DNA of 64,000 nucleotides from AC-56 sp963702195 (GCA_963702195.1 OY969725.1:620001-684000); one strand, 5' to 3'; positions 33,483 through 43,456 are shown, counted from the first letter of the stretch. Made by a program: numbers and translations. The notes: generated by a model from the sequence alone, not told the origin.

Positions 33483-34309
33483 TGGCCGGCCGGCTGACCG
33501 TCTGCCCGACGCCGATCGGCAACCTGGAGGACCTCAGCCCGCGCGCCCGCAGGGCGCTCGGCGAGGCACACCTCGTCGCCTGCGAGGACACCCGGCGTGC
33601 CGGCCTGCTGTTCGAGCGTCTCGACATTCCGCGCCCGCGGCTCGTCTCCTACCACGAGGGAAACGAGGCCGAGCGGGCGGTGCAGCTCGCCCAGCAGGTG
33701 GAGCGCGGCGCCAAGGTCACGCTGATCAGCGAGGCCGGCACTCCGGTCATCTCCGATCCCGGCTTCCGCCTCATCCGCGCCTGCCTGGAGCGCGATCTCG
33801 ACGTCGAGGTGCTGCCCGGCCCGTCCGCGGTGACGACCGCGCTCGTGGCCTCGGGGCTGCCCGTGGACCGGTGGCGCTTCGAGGGATTCCTGCCGCGCCG
33901 AGCGGGCGAGCTGGAGCGCGTGCTGCGCTCCGCCGAGACGGTGGTCGCGTTCGAGTCGCCCAGGCGGCTCCCGCAGTCGCTCGGCGCGCTGGCCGCGCTC
34001 GCACCGGACCGCCCGGCCGCGGTGTGCCGCGAGCTGACCAAGCTCCACGAGGAGGTGGCCCGCGCCACGCTCGGAGAGCTCGCGCGCCGCTTTCGCGACG
34101 ACGTGAAGGGCGAGATCGTGCTGGTCATCGCGCCCGCTCGCTCCGCCGGCGCGGAGGGGCCGGATCTCGCGTTCGCGGTCGACGCCTTGCGGCGCCTGGT
34201 GCAGTCAGGCGCGCGGCCCCGCGCCGCAGCCTCGGTCGTGGGCGCGCTCACGGGCACGCGCCCGAACGACCTCTACCGCGGCCTCACCGGGCGCGATCCA
34301 CGGGAATAG
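33482..34309 (+). CDS. rsmI: 16S rRNA (cytidine1402-2'-O)-methyltransferase
   Basis: SAM-dependent enzyme that methylates C1402 in the ribosomal decoding centre, 275 residues. The family elements are all visible: TVCPTPIGNLEDLSPRARRA, VACEDTRRAGLL, LISEAGTPVISDPG (the SAM-binding loop), VLPGPSAVTTAL and FEGFLPRR. The ATG at 33482 overlaps the ROK stop codon, so translation is coupled. Ordinary in all respects. Confidence 0.95.
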   Translation: MAGRLTVCPTPIGNLEDLSPRARRALGEAHLVACEDTRRAGLLFERLDIPRPRLVSYHEGNEAERAVQLAQQVERGAKVTLISEAGTPVISDPGFRLIRACLERDLDVEVLPGPSAVTTALVASGLPVDRWRFEGFLPRRAGELERVLRSAETVVAFESPRRLPQSLGALAALAPDRPAAVCRELTKLHEEVARATLGELARRFRDDVKGEIVLVIAPARSAGAEGPDLAFAVDALRRLVQSGARPRAAASVVGALTGTRPNDLYRGLTGRDPRE

Positions 34310-34548
34310 TCCGCCGTACCAGGGATCCTCCTTGCGCGCGTAATACCGCGTGCAATCACAAGGTCGTTTCTGACCGGTTCCGAATAGAAGTAGGATGCGC
34401 CGAGAGGAGATCGCGTTCGTGCCGGGGCAGGCGTCCCCGGCCCGGGAAGGAAAGGACGTTCCCGCCGGGATGAGCCGGACGCTCGCAGCATCAAGTACAG
34501 GAGGAGGGGGCACTCCGCCCCGAACAGGTGGCGCCTGAGGATCAGCCT
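34310..34548 (+). other. mce operon leader region with two hairpins
   Basis: 239 bp before the first mce gene. TAGGAT at 34391-34396 may be a -10 box. Two stems lie in the presumed leader: GCCGGGG/CCCCGGC (34421-34441) and GGGGC/GCCCC (34507-34521). The second follows directly after an AGGAGG that is too far from the mce start to serve it. A 22-codon ORF sits between. Confidence 0.4.
34470..34538 (+). CDS. Possible 22-residue leader peptide upstream of mce
   Basis: ATG at 34470, preceded by GGAAGGAAAGGA about 14-20 nt upstream, encodes a short Gly/Thr/Arg peptide starting MSRTLAASSTGGGGTPPRTG. Its TGA at 34536 overlaps the Shine-Dalgarno (TGAGGA) of the first mce gene, whose GTG is 10 nt further. 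This arrangement would couple mce translation to the leader. It could be coincidence. Confidence 0.25.
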   Translation: MSRTLAASSTGGGGTPPRTGGA

Positions 34549-35958
34549 GTGCAATTGAGCCGCCGAGGTTGGATTTCCCGAGCGGCGGCCGGCGGGGCAC
34601 TCCTCGTCGGCCTCGTGCTCGTGCTCGTAATCCTCTTCGGCGGGAGCTCCGGCCGCACCTACCACCTGATCTTCGAAAACGGCGGCCAGCTGGTCAGCGG
34701 CAACCAGGTGCTCGTGGCGGGCCAGGAGATCGGAACCGTCAACAGCATCACCCTGACGGACGATCGAAACGCCGACGTCTCGATCTCGGTCGACGAGCCC
34801 CTCCACGAGGGGACAACAGCCGTCATCCGCGCCACGTCGCTCTCCGGGATCGCGAACCGCTACGTGTCGATCACGCCGGGCCCAAACAACGAGCCGATGC
34901 TGGACGAAGGAGCAACGATCGAACGCGGCAACACGACGTCGATCGTCGACCTCGACCAGCTCTTCAACACCTTCCGGCCGCAGACGCGCAAGGCGCTCCA
35001 GAATGTGATCAAGGGTCAGGAGCAGATTTACGCGGGCCATACCGAGGGCGCCCGTCGCAGCTACAAGTACTTCGAGCCCGCCCTTTCGACCGGCCGCCGG
35101 CTGCTCGACGAGATCACGCGCGACCAGCGCACCTTCACGCAGTTCCTCGTCACCGGGTCGAAGGCGCTCGGCGCGATTGCCGACCGGCACGACGAGCTCG
35201 CCGCGCTCACGCAGAACGCCAATCAGGCGCTGGGGGCGGTCGCGAACGAAAACGAGTCGCTGGACCGGGTGCTCGTGGCGTTGCCGCCCACCCTGCGCCA
35301 GGCGAACACCACGTTCGTGAACCTGCGGGCGACGCTCGACGACCTCGATCCGCTCGTCAATGCGGCCAAGCCGGCGACCAAGCACCTGACGCCCTTCCTG
35401 CGGAATCTCCGTCAGGTATCCGAGCGCGGGGTGCCGGTGGTCCACGACCTGAGCCTGGCGGTCAACCGCCAAGGACCGCGGAACGACCTGACGGACGCTC
35501 TGCGCGCGCAGCCACGCGCCACCCACGCGGCAGACCGGGCGGTTCCGAACGCGATCGAGGGCCTGAACGCGTCCCAGCCGGTGATCAGCTTCGCGCGCCC
35601 GTACGCGCCCGACCTGTTCGCGTGGATCTCGAAGTTCGACCAGGACGCCTCGTACTACGACGCAAGTGGCCATTACGTCCGCGTCTCGACCGCAGAGGCC
35701 AACCCGTTCACGTACTGCTCCGGCGGCCCGGGTGACAGTCCGGCGTGTGCGGGCCACTCTCCCGGATCACTGGAGCCCATTCCCCCAAGCCAGCAATTCA
35801 ACGGTCTTGACTTCGGGACCTTTACCCGCTGTCCCGGCGGCGCCACGCAGCCGATCGCCGGTTCCAACCCGTTCCTGGACGGCGGCAACCTGCTGAGCGG
35901 TGGTCAGGGGCCAAACCCGAAGTGCAACGTCGATGACGTCCCACCTCCCGCCCCATGA
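34549..35958 (+). CDS. mce: MCE-family protein, first of six
   Basis: About 469 residues. One membrane anchor (about 13-30: AAAGGALLVGLVLVLVILF) precedes an MCE domain (about 36-115: YHLIFENGGQLVSGNQVLVA, IGTVNSITLTDD, GIANRYVSITPG). A long helical region follows, then a Cys-containing C-terminal tail. MCE proteins form hexameric rings or tubes that carry lipids between membrane and outer layer. GAGGA 7 nt before the GTG at 34549 sets the start; a GTG at 34528 is an alternative with no good site. The next gene overlaps by 4 nt. Confidence 0.88.
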   Translation: MQLSRRGWISRAAAGGALLVGLVLVLVILFGGSSGRTYHLIFENGGQLVSGNQVLVAGQEIGTVNSITLTDDRNADVSISVDEPLHEGTTAVIRATSLSGIANRYVSITPGPNNEPMLDEGATIERGNTTSIVDLDQLFNTFRPQTRKALQNVIKGQEQIYAGHTEGARRSYKYFEPALSTGRRLLDEITRDQRTFTQFLVTGSKALGAIADRHDELAALTQNANQALGAVANENESLDRVLVALPPTLRQANTTFVNLRATLDDLDPLVNAAKPATKHLTPFLRNLRQVSERGVPVVHDLSLAVNRQGPRNDLTDALRAQPRATHAADRAVPNAIEGLNASQPVISFARPYAPDLFAWISKFDQDASYYDASGHYVRVSTAEANPFTYCSGGPGDSPACAGHSPGSLEPIPPSQQFNGLDFGTFTRCPGGATQPIAGSNPFLDGGNLLSGGQGPNPKCNVDDVPPPAP

Positions 35959-37523
35959 GACGGATCATCGCGACAGCCGCCCTGCTCGCCACGATCGCCC
36001 TGGTGTTCTTCGCCCAGGGCTCGGGCGGCTCCGGCGGGAGCTACGAGGTCCGCGGGATCTTCGACAACGGGTCGTTCCTCGTGACCGGTGAGGACGTTCG
36101 CATCGCCGGCGCCAAGGTCGGGAGCGTCTCCGCCGTCGACGTGACCATGCCGGGCGAGTGGGCAAATCGAGACGAGAGCCCGGACCCGGGCAAGGCCGTC
36201 GTGGCGATGGACATCACCGAGCCGGGTTTCCAGGACTTCCGCCAGGACGCCTCCTGCCTCATCCGCCCGGCCTCGCTGCTCGGCGAGAAGTACGTCGATT
36301 GCCAGCCGACTCAGCCTCGCGCTCCCGGGAGTGAGCCGCCGCCCCCGCTCAAGGTCATTCCGTCGGGTCAGCCGGGCGCGGGCGAGCACTTCCTGCCGCT
36401 TCAGAACAACGGCAAGGAGGTCGACATCGACCTCGTCAACAACATCATGCGAGAGCCGTTCGCGGACCGCTTCCGCCTGATCCTGAACGATCTCGGGGCC
36501 GGCCTGGCCGCCCGTGGCAAGGACCTCCAGGCGATCGTCGAGCGCGCGGACCCCGCGCTGCGCGAGACGGACCGCCTGCTGGCGCAGCTCGCGCGGCAGA
36601 ACCACGAGCTGGCGCAACTCGCCAAGAACTCCGACAAGGTGCTCACACCGCTGGCGCGCGAGCGTGAGAAGGTCGCCGGCTTCATCCGCAACGCCAACAC
36701 GGCCGGCGAGGCGACCGCGGAGCGCAGCGCCGACCTCGAGGCTGGATTCGAGAAGTTCCCAGCGGCGCTCCGGGCGCTGCGCCGGCAGATGGTGGCCCTC
36801 AAGCGGTTCTCCGACCAGGCGGCCCCGACCTTCGCCGACTTCGCCGACGCTGCACCCAACCTCACCCGCTCGACGGAGGCGTTGGGGCCGTTCGCAAAGG
36901 CGTCGATCCCGGCCCTGACCTCGTTGGGGGACGCCGCCGACAAGAGCATCAAGCCGCTTCTCGCTTCCGATCCGATCATCGTGAAGGCCCGGAACCTCGC
37001 GACGAAGACAGGCCCGGGTGCAAAGAGCCTGAACAAGCTGCTCTCGACCTTGCGGAAGACCGGCGGAGACAAGAGCTTGATGAGCCTGCTCTACAACGGC
37101 ACCGGGGCGATCAACGGCTTCGACCAGAAAGGGCACTTCCTTCGGGCGACCCTCGTCCTGAACCCGTCGTGCATCGGGCTCGTCGACACCATCGTCCTCA
37201 GCTGTGCGGCGAACTGGGGATCCCAGTCGGGCCTGTCCAAAGCAGCCGCCGCGTCGGCGTTTAGCCGGCCGTCCAAGAGTGCGGCCAAGAGCCTCGAAGG
37301 CGGTTCAACGGGCGCCAGCTCGGTCCCGCTCGATGCCCAGGGGGACCTCGCCGGCGCGTCCTCGCCATCAGCCGCGAAAACTCAGCGCCCTCATACTCCA
37401 TCGCTTCGCGCTACACGCGACCTGCTCAACACGGTGATCGGCAAGCCGGGCCATGTTCGGGGCGCCGGCTCGCCATCCGGCCAATACACGACTCCGCACG
37501 ATTCGGGAGGGACGACGCCGTGA
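35955..37523 (+). CDS. mce: MCE-family protein, second of six
   Basis: 522 residues. The N-terminal anchor is IIATAALLATIALVFFA (about 4-20). The MCE domain (about 28-120: YEVRGIFDNGSFLVTGEDVR, IAGAKVGSVSAVDV, ASLLGEKYVDCQPT) includes an insertion and a short Pro-rich stretch. A long helical segment (about 160-370) follows. The last 100 residues are Ser/Ala-rich and low in complexity. The ATG overlaps the previous stop (ATGA), and its stop overlaps the next start (GTGA). It is expected to assemble with the other five proteins. Confidence 0.87.
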   Translation: MRRIIATAALLATIALVFFAQGSGGSGGSYEVRGIFDNGSFLVTGEDVRIAGAKVGSVSAVDVTMPGEWANRDESPDPGKAVVAMDITEPGFQDFRQDASCLIRPASLLGEKYVDCQPTQPRAPGSEPPPPLKVIPSGQPGAGEHFLPLQNNGKEVDIDLVNNIMREPFADRFRLILNDLGAGLAARGKDLQAIVERADPALRETDRLLAQLARQNHELAQLAKNSDKVLTPLAREREKVAGFIRNANTAGEATAERSADLEAGFEKFPAALRALRRQMVALKRFSDQAAPTFADFADAAPNLTRSTEALGPFAKASIPALTSLGDAADKSIKPLLASDPIIVKARNLATKTGPGAKSLNKLLSTLRKTGGDKSLMSLLYNGTGAINGFDQKGHFLRATLVLNPSCIGLVDTIVLSCAANWGSQSGLSKAAAASAFSRPSKSAAKSLEGGSTGASSVPLDAQGDLAGASSPSAAKTQRPHTPSLRATRDLLNTVIGKPGHVRGAGSPSGQYTTPHDSGGTTP

Positions 37524-38971
37524 GGCGCGGTGGGGTCGGAGCGATCGCATCCAGCCCGACGATGGTCGGCGCGGTCACGACGCTGATCGTGATCCTCGCC
37601 GTGTTCCTCGCCTACAACGCGAACAACGGCCTGCCGTTCGTCCCGAGCTACCGGATCTCCGCCCAGGTCCCGAACGCGGAGACGTTGGTGCCGGGCAACG
37701 ATGTGCGGATCGGCGGCGTCCGGGTTGGGTTCGTCGAGGACGTGGTGCCCATCCAGCACGAGGACGGCCGGGTGACTGCCAAGGCCGACCTGAAGCTGGA
37801 CAAGAACGTCGACCCGATCCCGAAGGGCTCGACCGTGGTGGTCCGTGCGCGATCGGCGCTGGGCTTGAAGTACCTGGAGATCAACCGGACCAACAACCCG
37901 AACGGGTATCCCGAGGGATCCACCCTGCCGCTCAATGCGGCGCACCCGCACCCGGTCGAGTACGACCAGGTGCTGAGCACGTTCAACACTCCCACGCGAA
38001 CGGCGATCAAGCAGAACCTGGTTCAGTTCGGCGCCGTCCTCGCGGGCCGCGGTGGTCAGATCAACGCGGCGATCGGACAGCTGCGGCCGCTCCTTCGCCG
38101 GCTCGAGCCCGTTGCGCGCAACCTCGCCTCGAGCAAGACCGACCTGGCTCGCTTCTTCCGCGAGGCGGGCCGCACCGCCGCCGAGGTCGCGCCGGTGGCC
38201 CAGACCCAGGCCCACATGTTCGTCTCGCTGGACACGACGTTCGGCGCGCTGGCGTCGGTGGCACGCCCCTTCATCCAGGACACGATCTCCGAGACGCCGC
38301 CCACCTTCGACACGCTCATCCGCACCAGCCCCCGGATCAGCACCTTCCTCGACCACAACGCGGCTCTGTTCGCCGATCTGCGCCCGGGTGTGCGCACGCT
38401 GGACGAAACCGCCCCCGAGATCGCCTTGGCGCTGGAGACCGGCGCGCAGGTGCTGCCGAGGACGCCGTCGCTGAACGCACAGCTTCCGCCGACGGCCGAG
38501 AGCCTCGACCGGTTCGCGCACGACAGCGGCGTTCAGGGGGGGATCAAGCGGGCGACGCAGACGGCCAACTACCTGACGCCGACGCTGCGGTTCGTCGGCC
38601 CTGCGCAGTCCGTCTGCAACTACGGGACCCTCCTCTTCCGGAACACATCGAGTCTCTTCAGCATCGGCGACGGCACCGCAACGGCCCAGCGTTTCTACGT
38701 CATGTCTAGTCCGGGCGGTCCCAATAACGAGACGAGCCCGGCTTCGGCACCGGCCAACAAGGCCGGCAACGAGACCAACCCGGCCCACGGTAACGCCGAC
38801 GCGAACTTCCTTCACTCGAACCCGTACCCGAATACCGCCTCGCCGGGGCAGCACCCCCGTGAGTGCGAGGCCGGAAACGAGAAGTACGTCCGGGGGCAGA
38901 AGGTGATCGGAAACGCGCCGGGCAATTCCGGGATCCGTACCGAGGATCAGATTCCGGAGCAGACGAAGTGA
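37520..38971 (+). CDS. mce: MCE-family protein, third of six
   Basis: 483 residues. Anchor TTLIVILAVFLAYNA (about 19-33); MCE domain about 40-130 (YRISAQVPNAETLVPGNDVR, IGGVRVGFVEDVVPI, ALGLKYLEINRTNN). A helical tube-like region runs to about 350, then a polar Asn/Gly/Pro tail with repeated PNNETSPASAP-like sequence. Overlaps of 4 nt on both sides make coupled translation likely. Confidence 0.87.
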   Translation: MRRGGVGAIASSPTMVGAVTTLIVILAVFLAYNANNGLPFVPSYRISAQVPNAETLVPGNDVRIGGVRVGFVEDVVPIQHEDGRVTAKADLKLDKNVDPIPKGSTVVVRARSALGLKYLEINRTNNPNGYPEGSTLPLNAAHPHPVEYDQVLSTFNTPTRTAIKQNLVQFGAVLAGRGGQINAAIGQLRPLLRRLEPVARNLASSKTDLARFFREAGRTAAEVAPVAQTQAHMFVSLDTTFGALASVARPFIQDTISETPPTFDTLIRTSPRISTFLDHNAALFADLRPGVRTLDETAPEIALALETGAQVLPRTPSLNAQLPPTAESLDRFAHDSGVQGGIKRATQTANYLTPTLRFVGPAQSVCNYGTLLFRNTSSLFSIGDGTATAQRFYVMSSPGGPNNETSPASAPANKAGNETNPAHGNADANFLHSNPYPNTASPGQHPRECEAGNEKYVRGQKVIGNAPGNSGIRTEDQIPEQTK

Positions 38972-40536
38972 GTCTGTTCCGGCGAAAGCGGCGCGGTCCC
39001 GTCCGCTACAAGCCGTGGGAGGAGGCCCCGGACCCGCGCATCTTTGGCCGTAGCTACCGCGGTCCGAAGCCGGCGTGGATTGGCCTCCTCCTGGTGGCCC
39101 TGATGGCGATCGCATCGTTCTTCGCGATTTCGATCGCCTTCACGAAGCACGTCCCGTTCACGAGCCGCGGCTACCAGCTGCACGCCACCTTCCAGAACGC
39201 GACGACGCTGAGCGTGAACTCGCCGGTCCGCATCGCGGGCGTCAACGTCGGCCAGGTCACGAGCGTCGACGCCGACCACAACATGGCCGACGTCACCTTT
39301 ACCGTCGACGACCAGGGGCAGCCGATCCGCAAGGATGCGACGGTCACCATTCGCCCGCGCCTGTTCTTGGAGGGGAACTTCTTCCTGGACCTGCGGCCGG
39401 GAAGCCCGGGGTCCCCGAACCTCTCGAGCGGGGGCACGATCCCGGTCAGCCAGACGGCCACGGCCGTACAGCTCGACGAGATCCTCACAGCGCTCCAGAA
39501 GAACAACCGCAGCGATCTCAAGCACGCGCTCAAGGGCTACGGCGACGCGCTCACCCACGTCCCGACTGCGGCGGAGGACAAGACCCAGGATCCGGCCGTT
39601 CGGGGCAAGACCGCCGGCCAGGCCCTCAACGAGACCTTCCGCTACGGGGGACGGGCCGGACGCACCTCCTCGATCGTCAACCAGGCTCTCCTGGGCAAGC
39701 GTCCCCATGACCTCTCCAACCTCATTCGCGGCCAGCGCAACGTGTTCGGCGAGCTGGCCTCGGACGAGAGCGCGCTGAAGGGCTTCATCACGAACTTCAA
39801 CACGACGGCGGCCGCCCTCGCCTCGGAATCGAACAACCTCTCCGCCACGGTCCACGAGCTTGCGCCGACCCTGGAGCGGGCGCGGCCGACGCTCAAGAAC
39901 CTCGACCGGTCGCTGCCGCCGTTCCGGTCGCTCGCTATCCAGCTCGAGCCGGGCATCCGCCAGCTGCCGGAGACGATTCGTACCGGCACGCCGTGGCTGA
40001 TCCAGCTCAAGCGGTTGCTGCGGGAGAACGAGCTGGGCGTCGACGCGCGGTATCTCGCACAGTCCGGACCGGGTCTGGCTCAGGCCGCGTCGGCGGGATC
40101 GGGCCTCTTCAACCAGACCAACCTGCTCAGCAAGTGCACCTCGCACAACCTGATCCCGGCGGGTAACACCGTGCTCCAGGACTCGGGCTCCGCGTACAAC
40201 TTCACGACCGGGCAGCCCAACTATCGCGAATTCTTCTACGGCGCCGTCCAGCAGGCAGGGGAGAGCCAGGCCTTCGACGGCAACGGCTCCTTCGTTCGCT
40301 TCCAGGCAGGGGGCGGGCCGACCCTCGTGAAGATGAACAACCCCGGCGGCAGCGCCGGCAACGACTCGCTGTGGGCCTACAACATCTCGCCGCCGCTGGG
40401 AACGCGGCCACGGCTCCCGAAGCAGGGGAAGCCGCCGTTCCGGCCGGACGTCCCGTGCCACAAGAGCGCGGTCCCCGACCTCAACGGCCCGGCGGCGGCG
40501 CAGGGACCGGCATCCCCGGAGGCGGTGTCACCGTGA
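38968..40536 (+). CDS. mce: MCE-family protein, fourth of six
   Basis: 522 residues. Unlike its neighbours it has a longer basic cytoplasmic N-terminus (SLFRRKRRGPVRYKPWEEAP) before the anchor (about 37-58). The MCE domain (about 65-145) has YQLHATFQNATTLSVNSPVR, IAGVNVGQVTSVDAD and LFLEGNFFLDLRPG. A helical region and a Gly/Pro-rich tail follow. The GTG at 38968 overlaps the previous stop by 4 nt and its stop overlaps the next start by 4 nt. Confidence 0.87.
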   Translation: MSLFRRKRRGPVRYKPWEEAPDPRIFGRSYRGPKPAWIGLLLVALMAIASFFAISIAFTKHVPFTSRGYQLHATFQNATTLSVNSPVRIAGVNVGQVTSVDADHNMADVTFTVDDQGQPIRKDATVTIRPRLFLEGNFFLDLRPGSPGSPNLSSGGTIPVSQTATAVQLDEILTALQKNNRSDLKHALKGYGDALTHVPTAAEDKTQDPAVRGKTAGQALNETFRYGGRAGRTSSIVNQALLGKRPHDLSNLIRGQRNVFGELASDESALKGFITNFNTTAAALASESNNLSATVHELAPTLERARPTLKNLDRSLPPFRSLAIQLEPGIRQLPETIRTGTPWLIQLKRLLRENELGVDARYLAQSGPGLAQAASAGSGLFNQTNLLSKCTSHNLIPAGNTVLQDSGSAYNFTTGQPNYREFFYGAVQQAGESQAFDGNGSFVRFQAGGGPTLVKMNNPGGSAGNDSLWAYNISPPLGTRPRLPKQGKPPFRPDVPCHKSAVPDLNGPAAAQGPASPEAVSP

Positions 40537-41879
40537 AGCGCGCGATTCAAGGGCACCTGCGCGACCTCATCGCGATCGCCGTCCTCGCCGTCCTCGCGAT
40601 CGTCACCACTGGCGTGATCCTCGTCAAGCAGCAGGCGAACTTCCCCTCGTGGGTGCCGATCGTGGGCCAGGAGCAGTTCGAGCTCAAGGCCGAGTTCAGC
40701 TCCGCGCAAGCGGTCACGCCGGGCCAGGGCCAGACCGTCGACCTCTCCGGGGTCAAGATCGGCAGCGTCGGGGGTGTCAACCTCGAGAACGGGGTCGCGG
40801 TCGTGACCATGGACATCGACCCGAAGTACGCGCCGCTGATCCACAATGACGCATCGCTCCTGATGCGCCCTCGCACCGGCCTTCAGGACATGACGATCGA
40901 GATCGACCCGGGAACCTCCGGCGGGACGGTCACCGAGGGATCGACGGTCCCGCTGGCGAACACGCAGCCGAACGTCAACCCCGACCAGGTCCTCGCCAGC
41001 CTCGACGGCGATACGCAGTCGTTCCTCCAGCTCCTGCTCCAGGGGGCGGGGCAGGGCCTCTACGGGCACTCGGAGCAGCTTTCGGCGGGGCTGCGGCGCT
41101 TCGAGCCGACCGTCCGCAACATCGCCCGCATCAACGGCGCGCTGGCCAAGCGACGCCAGAACCTGCGACGCGTGATCACCAATTTCGGGAAGCTCAGCAC
41201 CGCGCTCGGCCATCGCGACACGCAGCTCGCGCGGTTCGTGCGCTCGTCCAACCAGGTGCTCGGCTCCTTTGCGAAGGAGCAGAACTCCATCCGCTCGACC
41301 CTCCAGGAGCTCCCGCCGACGCTGCGCCAGACGCAGAGCACGCTGACGAGCGCGAACCGTCTCGCGCTGATCCTGGGCCCGGCCTCCCGCAAGCTGATCC
41401 CGTCTGCTCAGGCGCTGGCGCCGGCGCTGCGCCAGGTACGCCCGCTCTTCCGGGAGACGAAGGGCCCCATCGAGAACCAGATCAGGCCGTTCGCGCGCCA
41501 GGTGCAGACGCCGCTCAAGCACGTCAAGCAGCTGTCGCAGCCGCTGGGGCAGACAACGAGCTCGCTCTCCTCCAGCTTCAACAACCTCAACCTGCTGCTG
41601 AACGCCCTCGCCTACAACCCGCCCGGTTCGGCAGAAGAGGGCTATCTCTTCTGGCTTGCGTGGCTGAACCACGACACAAACGCCCTGTTCTTCACCCAGG
41701 ATGCGAGCGGGCCCCTCCGTCACGGCCTTGTGCAGCTCTCGTGCAACACCTCCTTCAATGCTGATTCCGTTGCGAACCCCTTCCCGCCAATCAATGGCGA
41801 TCCATTCCTGTGGACGTTGCAGCAGCTGTCGCGGGTTCCCAACGGCCAGACGATCCAATCCGCTGGAGGCTGTGGCTAG
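40533..41879 (+). CDS. mce: MCE-family protein, fifth of six
   Basis: 448 residues. Anchor LIAIAVLAVLAIVTTGVILV (about 12-31); MCE domain about 45-130 (FELKAEFSSAQAVTPGQGQT, VDLSGVKIGSVGGV, GLQDMTIEIDPG). The helical region continues to about 360. The fifth mce gene in mycobacteria usually encodes a lipoprotein; this one has no lipobox Cys, so that role is not preserved here. The GTG start overlaps the previous stop (GTGA). Confidence 0.87.
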   Translation: MKRAIQGHLRDLIAIAVLAVLAIVTTGVILVKQQANFPSWVPIVGQEQFELKAEFSSAQAVTPGQGQTVDLSGVKIGSVGGVNLENGVAVVTMDIDPKYAPLIHNDASLLMRPRTGLQDMTIEIDPGTSGGTVTEGSTVPLANTQPNVNPDQVLASLDGDTQSFLQLLLQGAGQGLYGHSEQLSAGLRRFEPTVRNIARINGALAKRRQNLRRVITNFGKLSTALGHRDTQLARFVRSSNQVLGSFAKEQNSIRSTLQELPPTLRQTQSTLTSANRLALILGPASRKLIPSAQALAPALRQVRPLFRETKGPIENQIRPFARQVQTPLKHVKQLSQPLGQTTSSLSSSFNNLNLLLNALAYNPPGSAEEGYLFWLAWLNHDTNALFFTQDASGPLRHGLVQLSCNTSFNADSVANPFPPINGDPFLWTLQQLSRVPNGQTIQSAGGCG

Positions 41880-41881
41880 TC

Positions 41882-43456
41882 GTGGAGACCCGGCCACCGA
41901 CAGTCACACGCATCCTGATCGCGGTCGGCTTCGCGCTGTCGTGCTTCGGACTGGCGCTGTTCCTGTGGATTGCGTTCGGCGGGCCGCTGCCGCTGAAGCC
42001 GGAGGGCTACCGGATCACCGTTCCGTTCACCGAGGCGACCCAGCTCGCGGCGGAGTCAGACGTTCGCATCTCCGGCGTCTCGGTCGGGAAGGTCAAGTCG
42101 GTCGAGCTCTCCAACAAGGGCGACTACGCGGACGCGGTGATCGAGATCGACAGCCAGGACGCACCGATTCCCGACAACACCCGCGCGATCCTGCGCTCCA
42201 AGACGCTCCTCGGCGAGACCTACGTCGAGCTCACGCCCGGCTCCAGGTCAAAGCCCTCCCTGCCGGAGGGCGCCACCCTGCCGCCGGCACAGGTGGCGAG
42301 CTCGGTGCAGCTCGACGAGATCTTCCGGACTTTCGACAAGCCCACGCGCGCAGCATTCCGCGGCTGGATGCAGTCTCAGGCCGCGGCGCTGAAGGGCCGC
42401 GGCGCCGCCTTCGGCGAGGCGCTGTCCGAGCTCGATCCCTTCTCGGAGTCGGCGAACCGCGCGCTCCGCATCCTCGACACGCAGCAGCAGGCCGTCCGCC
42501 AGCTCGTGCACAGCGGCGGCACCGTTTTCCGGGCGCTCTCCGAGCGTCAGGGCCAGCTGCGGAGCCTGATCCAGAACTCCAACACCGTCTTCTCCACCAC
42601 CGCCAAGCGCAACCAGGACCTCGCGGAAACGTTCCGGATCCTGCCGACCTTCCAGCGCGAGTCCCGGCTCACGCTCAACCGGCTGAACCAGTTCGCGATC
42701 AACACAGACCCGCTCGTGCAGCAGCTGCGGCCCTCGGTCAAGCAGATCACACCAACCTTCCAGGCAGCCGGGAGGCTCGCGCCCGACCTGCAGCGGTTGT
42801 TCGTGGGCCTGAAGGGGACGGTCGCCGCCTCGCACCAAGGCTTCCCGGCGCTCAGGAAGCTCCTCGACGACGACCTGCCGCCGCTCCTGGCGCGGCTGGG
42901 GACGACCGTCGACGGCCGGGCACCTTGGCTCTCGGAGCTCAACCCGATCATCCAGACGGCTCGGAAGTACAAGCACGAGATCACGGGATTCCTCGGCAAC
43001 ATCGCATCATCGACGAACAACGGTCAGGCGGATCAGGGCGCCAACCTCATCAAGGTGCTGCGCACGACAAGCCCGCTAAATCCGCAAAGCGTTGCGACCT
43101 TCCCGCAGCGTCTGTCGATGGAGCGAGCGAATCCCTACTTGAAGCCACTGGGCTACGAGAAGCTGAACAGTGGCCTCGAGAGCTTCCAGAACACGCCGTG
43201 CTCGGCCGGAATCAACGCACGCCTCGACCCGAATACGCCTAATGACCCGAACTTCCTCGGCCGGTTCCAACCGTTGACTAACGCCACGATCCAGCAGCAG
43301 TCGGACGAGCTGTTCAAACTGATCAAGACCTACGCCTTCAACGGCAGCCTGAGCACGACCGACGTCCTGCACCCGGCGTGCAAGAAGCAGGGGAACTTCA
43401 AGGCGATCAACGCGAATGAGTCCACGCCATATCTGCACGTGCACCGGCAGCCGTGA
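41882..43456 (+). CDS. mce: MCE-family protein, sixth of six
   Basis: 524 residues. Anchor ILIAVGFALSCFGLALFLWI (about 11-30); MCE domain about 40-125 (YRITVPFTEATQLAAESDVR, ISGVSVGKVKSVEL, TLLGETYVELTPG). A long helical segment (about 140-400) and a C-terminal tail with two Cys follow. The GTG at 41882 is 2 bp after the previous stop, with GGAGG about 12 nt upstream. It ends the mce run. No YrbE-type permease or ATPase gene lies on either side in this window. Confidence 0.87.
   Translation: METRPPTVTRILIAVGFALSCFGLALFLWIAFGGPLPLKPEGYRITVPFTEATQLAAESDVRISGVSVGKVKSVELSNKGDYADAVIEIDSQDAPIPDNTRAILRSKTLLGETYVELTPGSRSKPSLPEGATLPPAQVASSVQLDEIFRTFDKPTRAAFRGWMQSQAAALKGRGAAFGEALSELDPFSESANRALRILDTQQQAVRQLVHSGGTVFRALSERQGQLRSLIQNSNTVFSTTAKRNQDLAETFRILPTFQRESRLTLNRLNQFAINTDPLVQQLRPSVKQITPTFQAAGRLAPDLQRLFVGLKGTVAASHQGFPALRKLLDDDLPPLLARLGTTVDGRAPWLSELNPIIQTARKYKHEITGFLGNIASSTNNGQADQGANLIKVLRTTSPLNPQSVATFPQRLSMERANPYLKPLGYEKLNSGLESFQNTPCSAGINARLDPNTPNDPNFLGRFQPLTNATIQQQSDELFKLIKTYAFNGSLSTTDVLHPACKKQGNFKAINANESTPYLHVHRQP

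Noticed and set aside
38947..40461. 504-codon minus-strand frame opposite the fourth mce gene, and similar frames opposite the other mce genes
   Set aside because: The plus-strand frames contain anchors and MCE domains with chained 4-nt overlaps; the minus frames show no motif.
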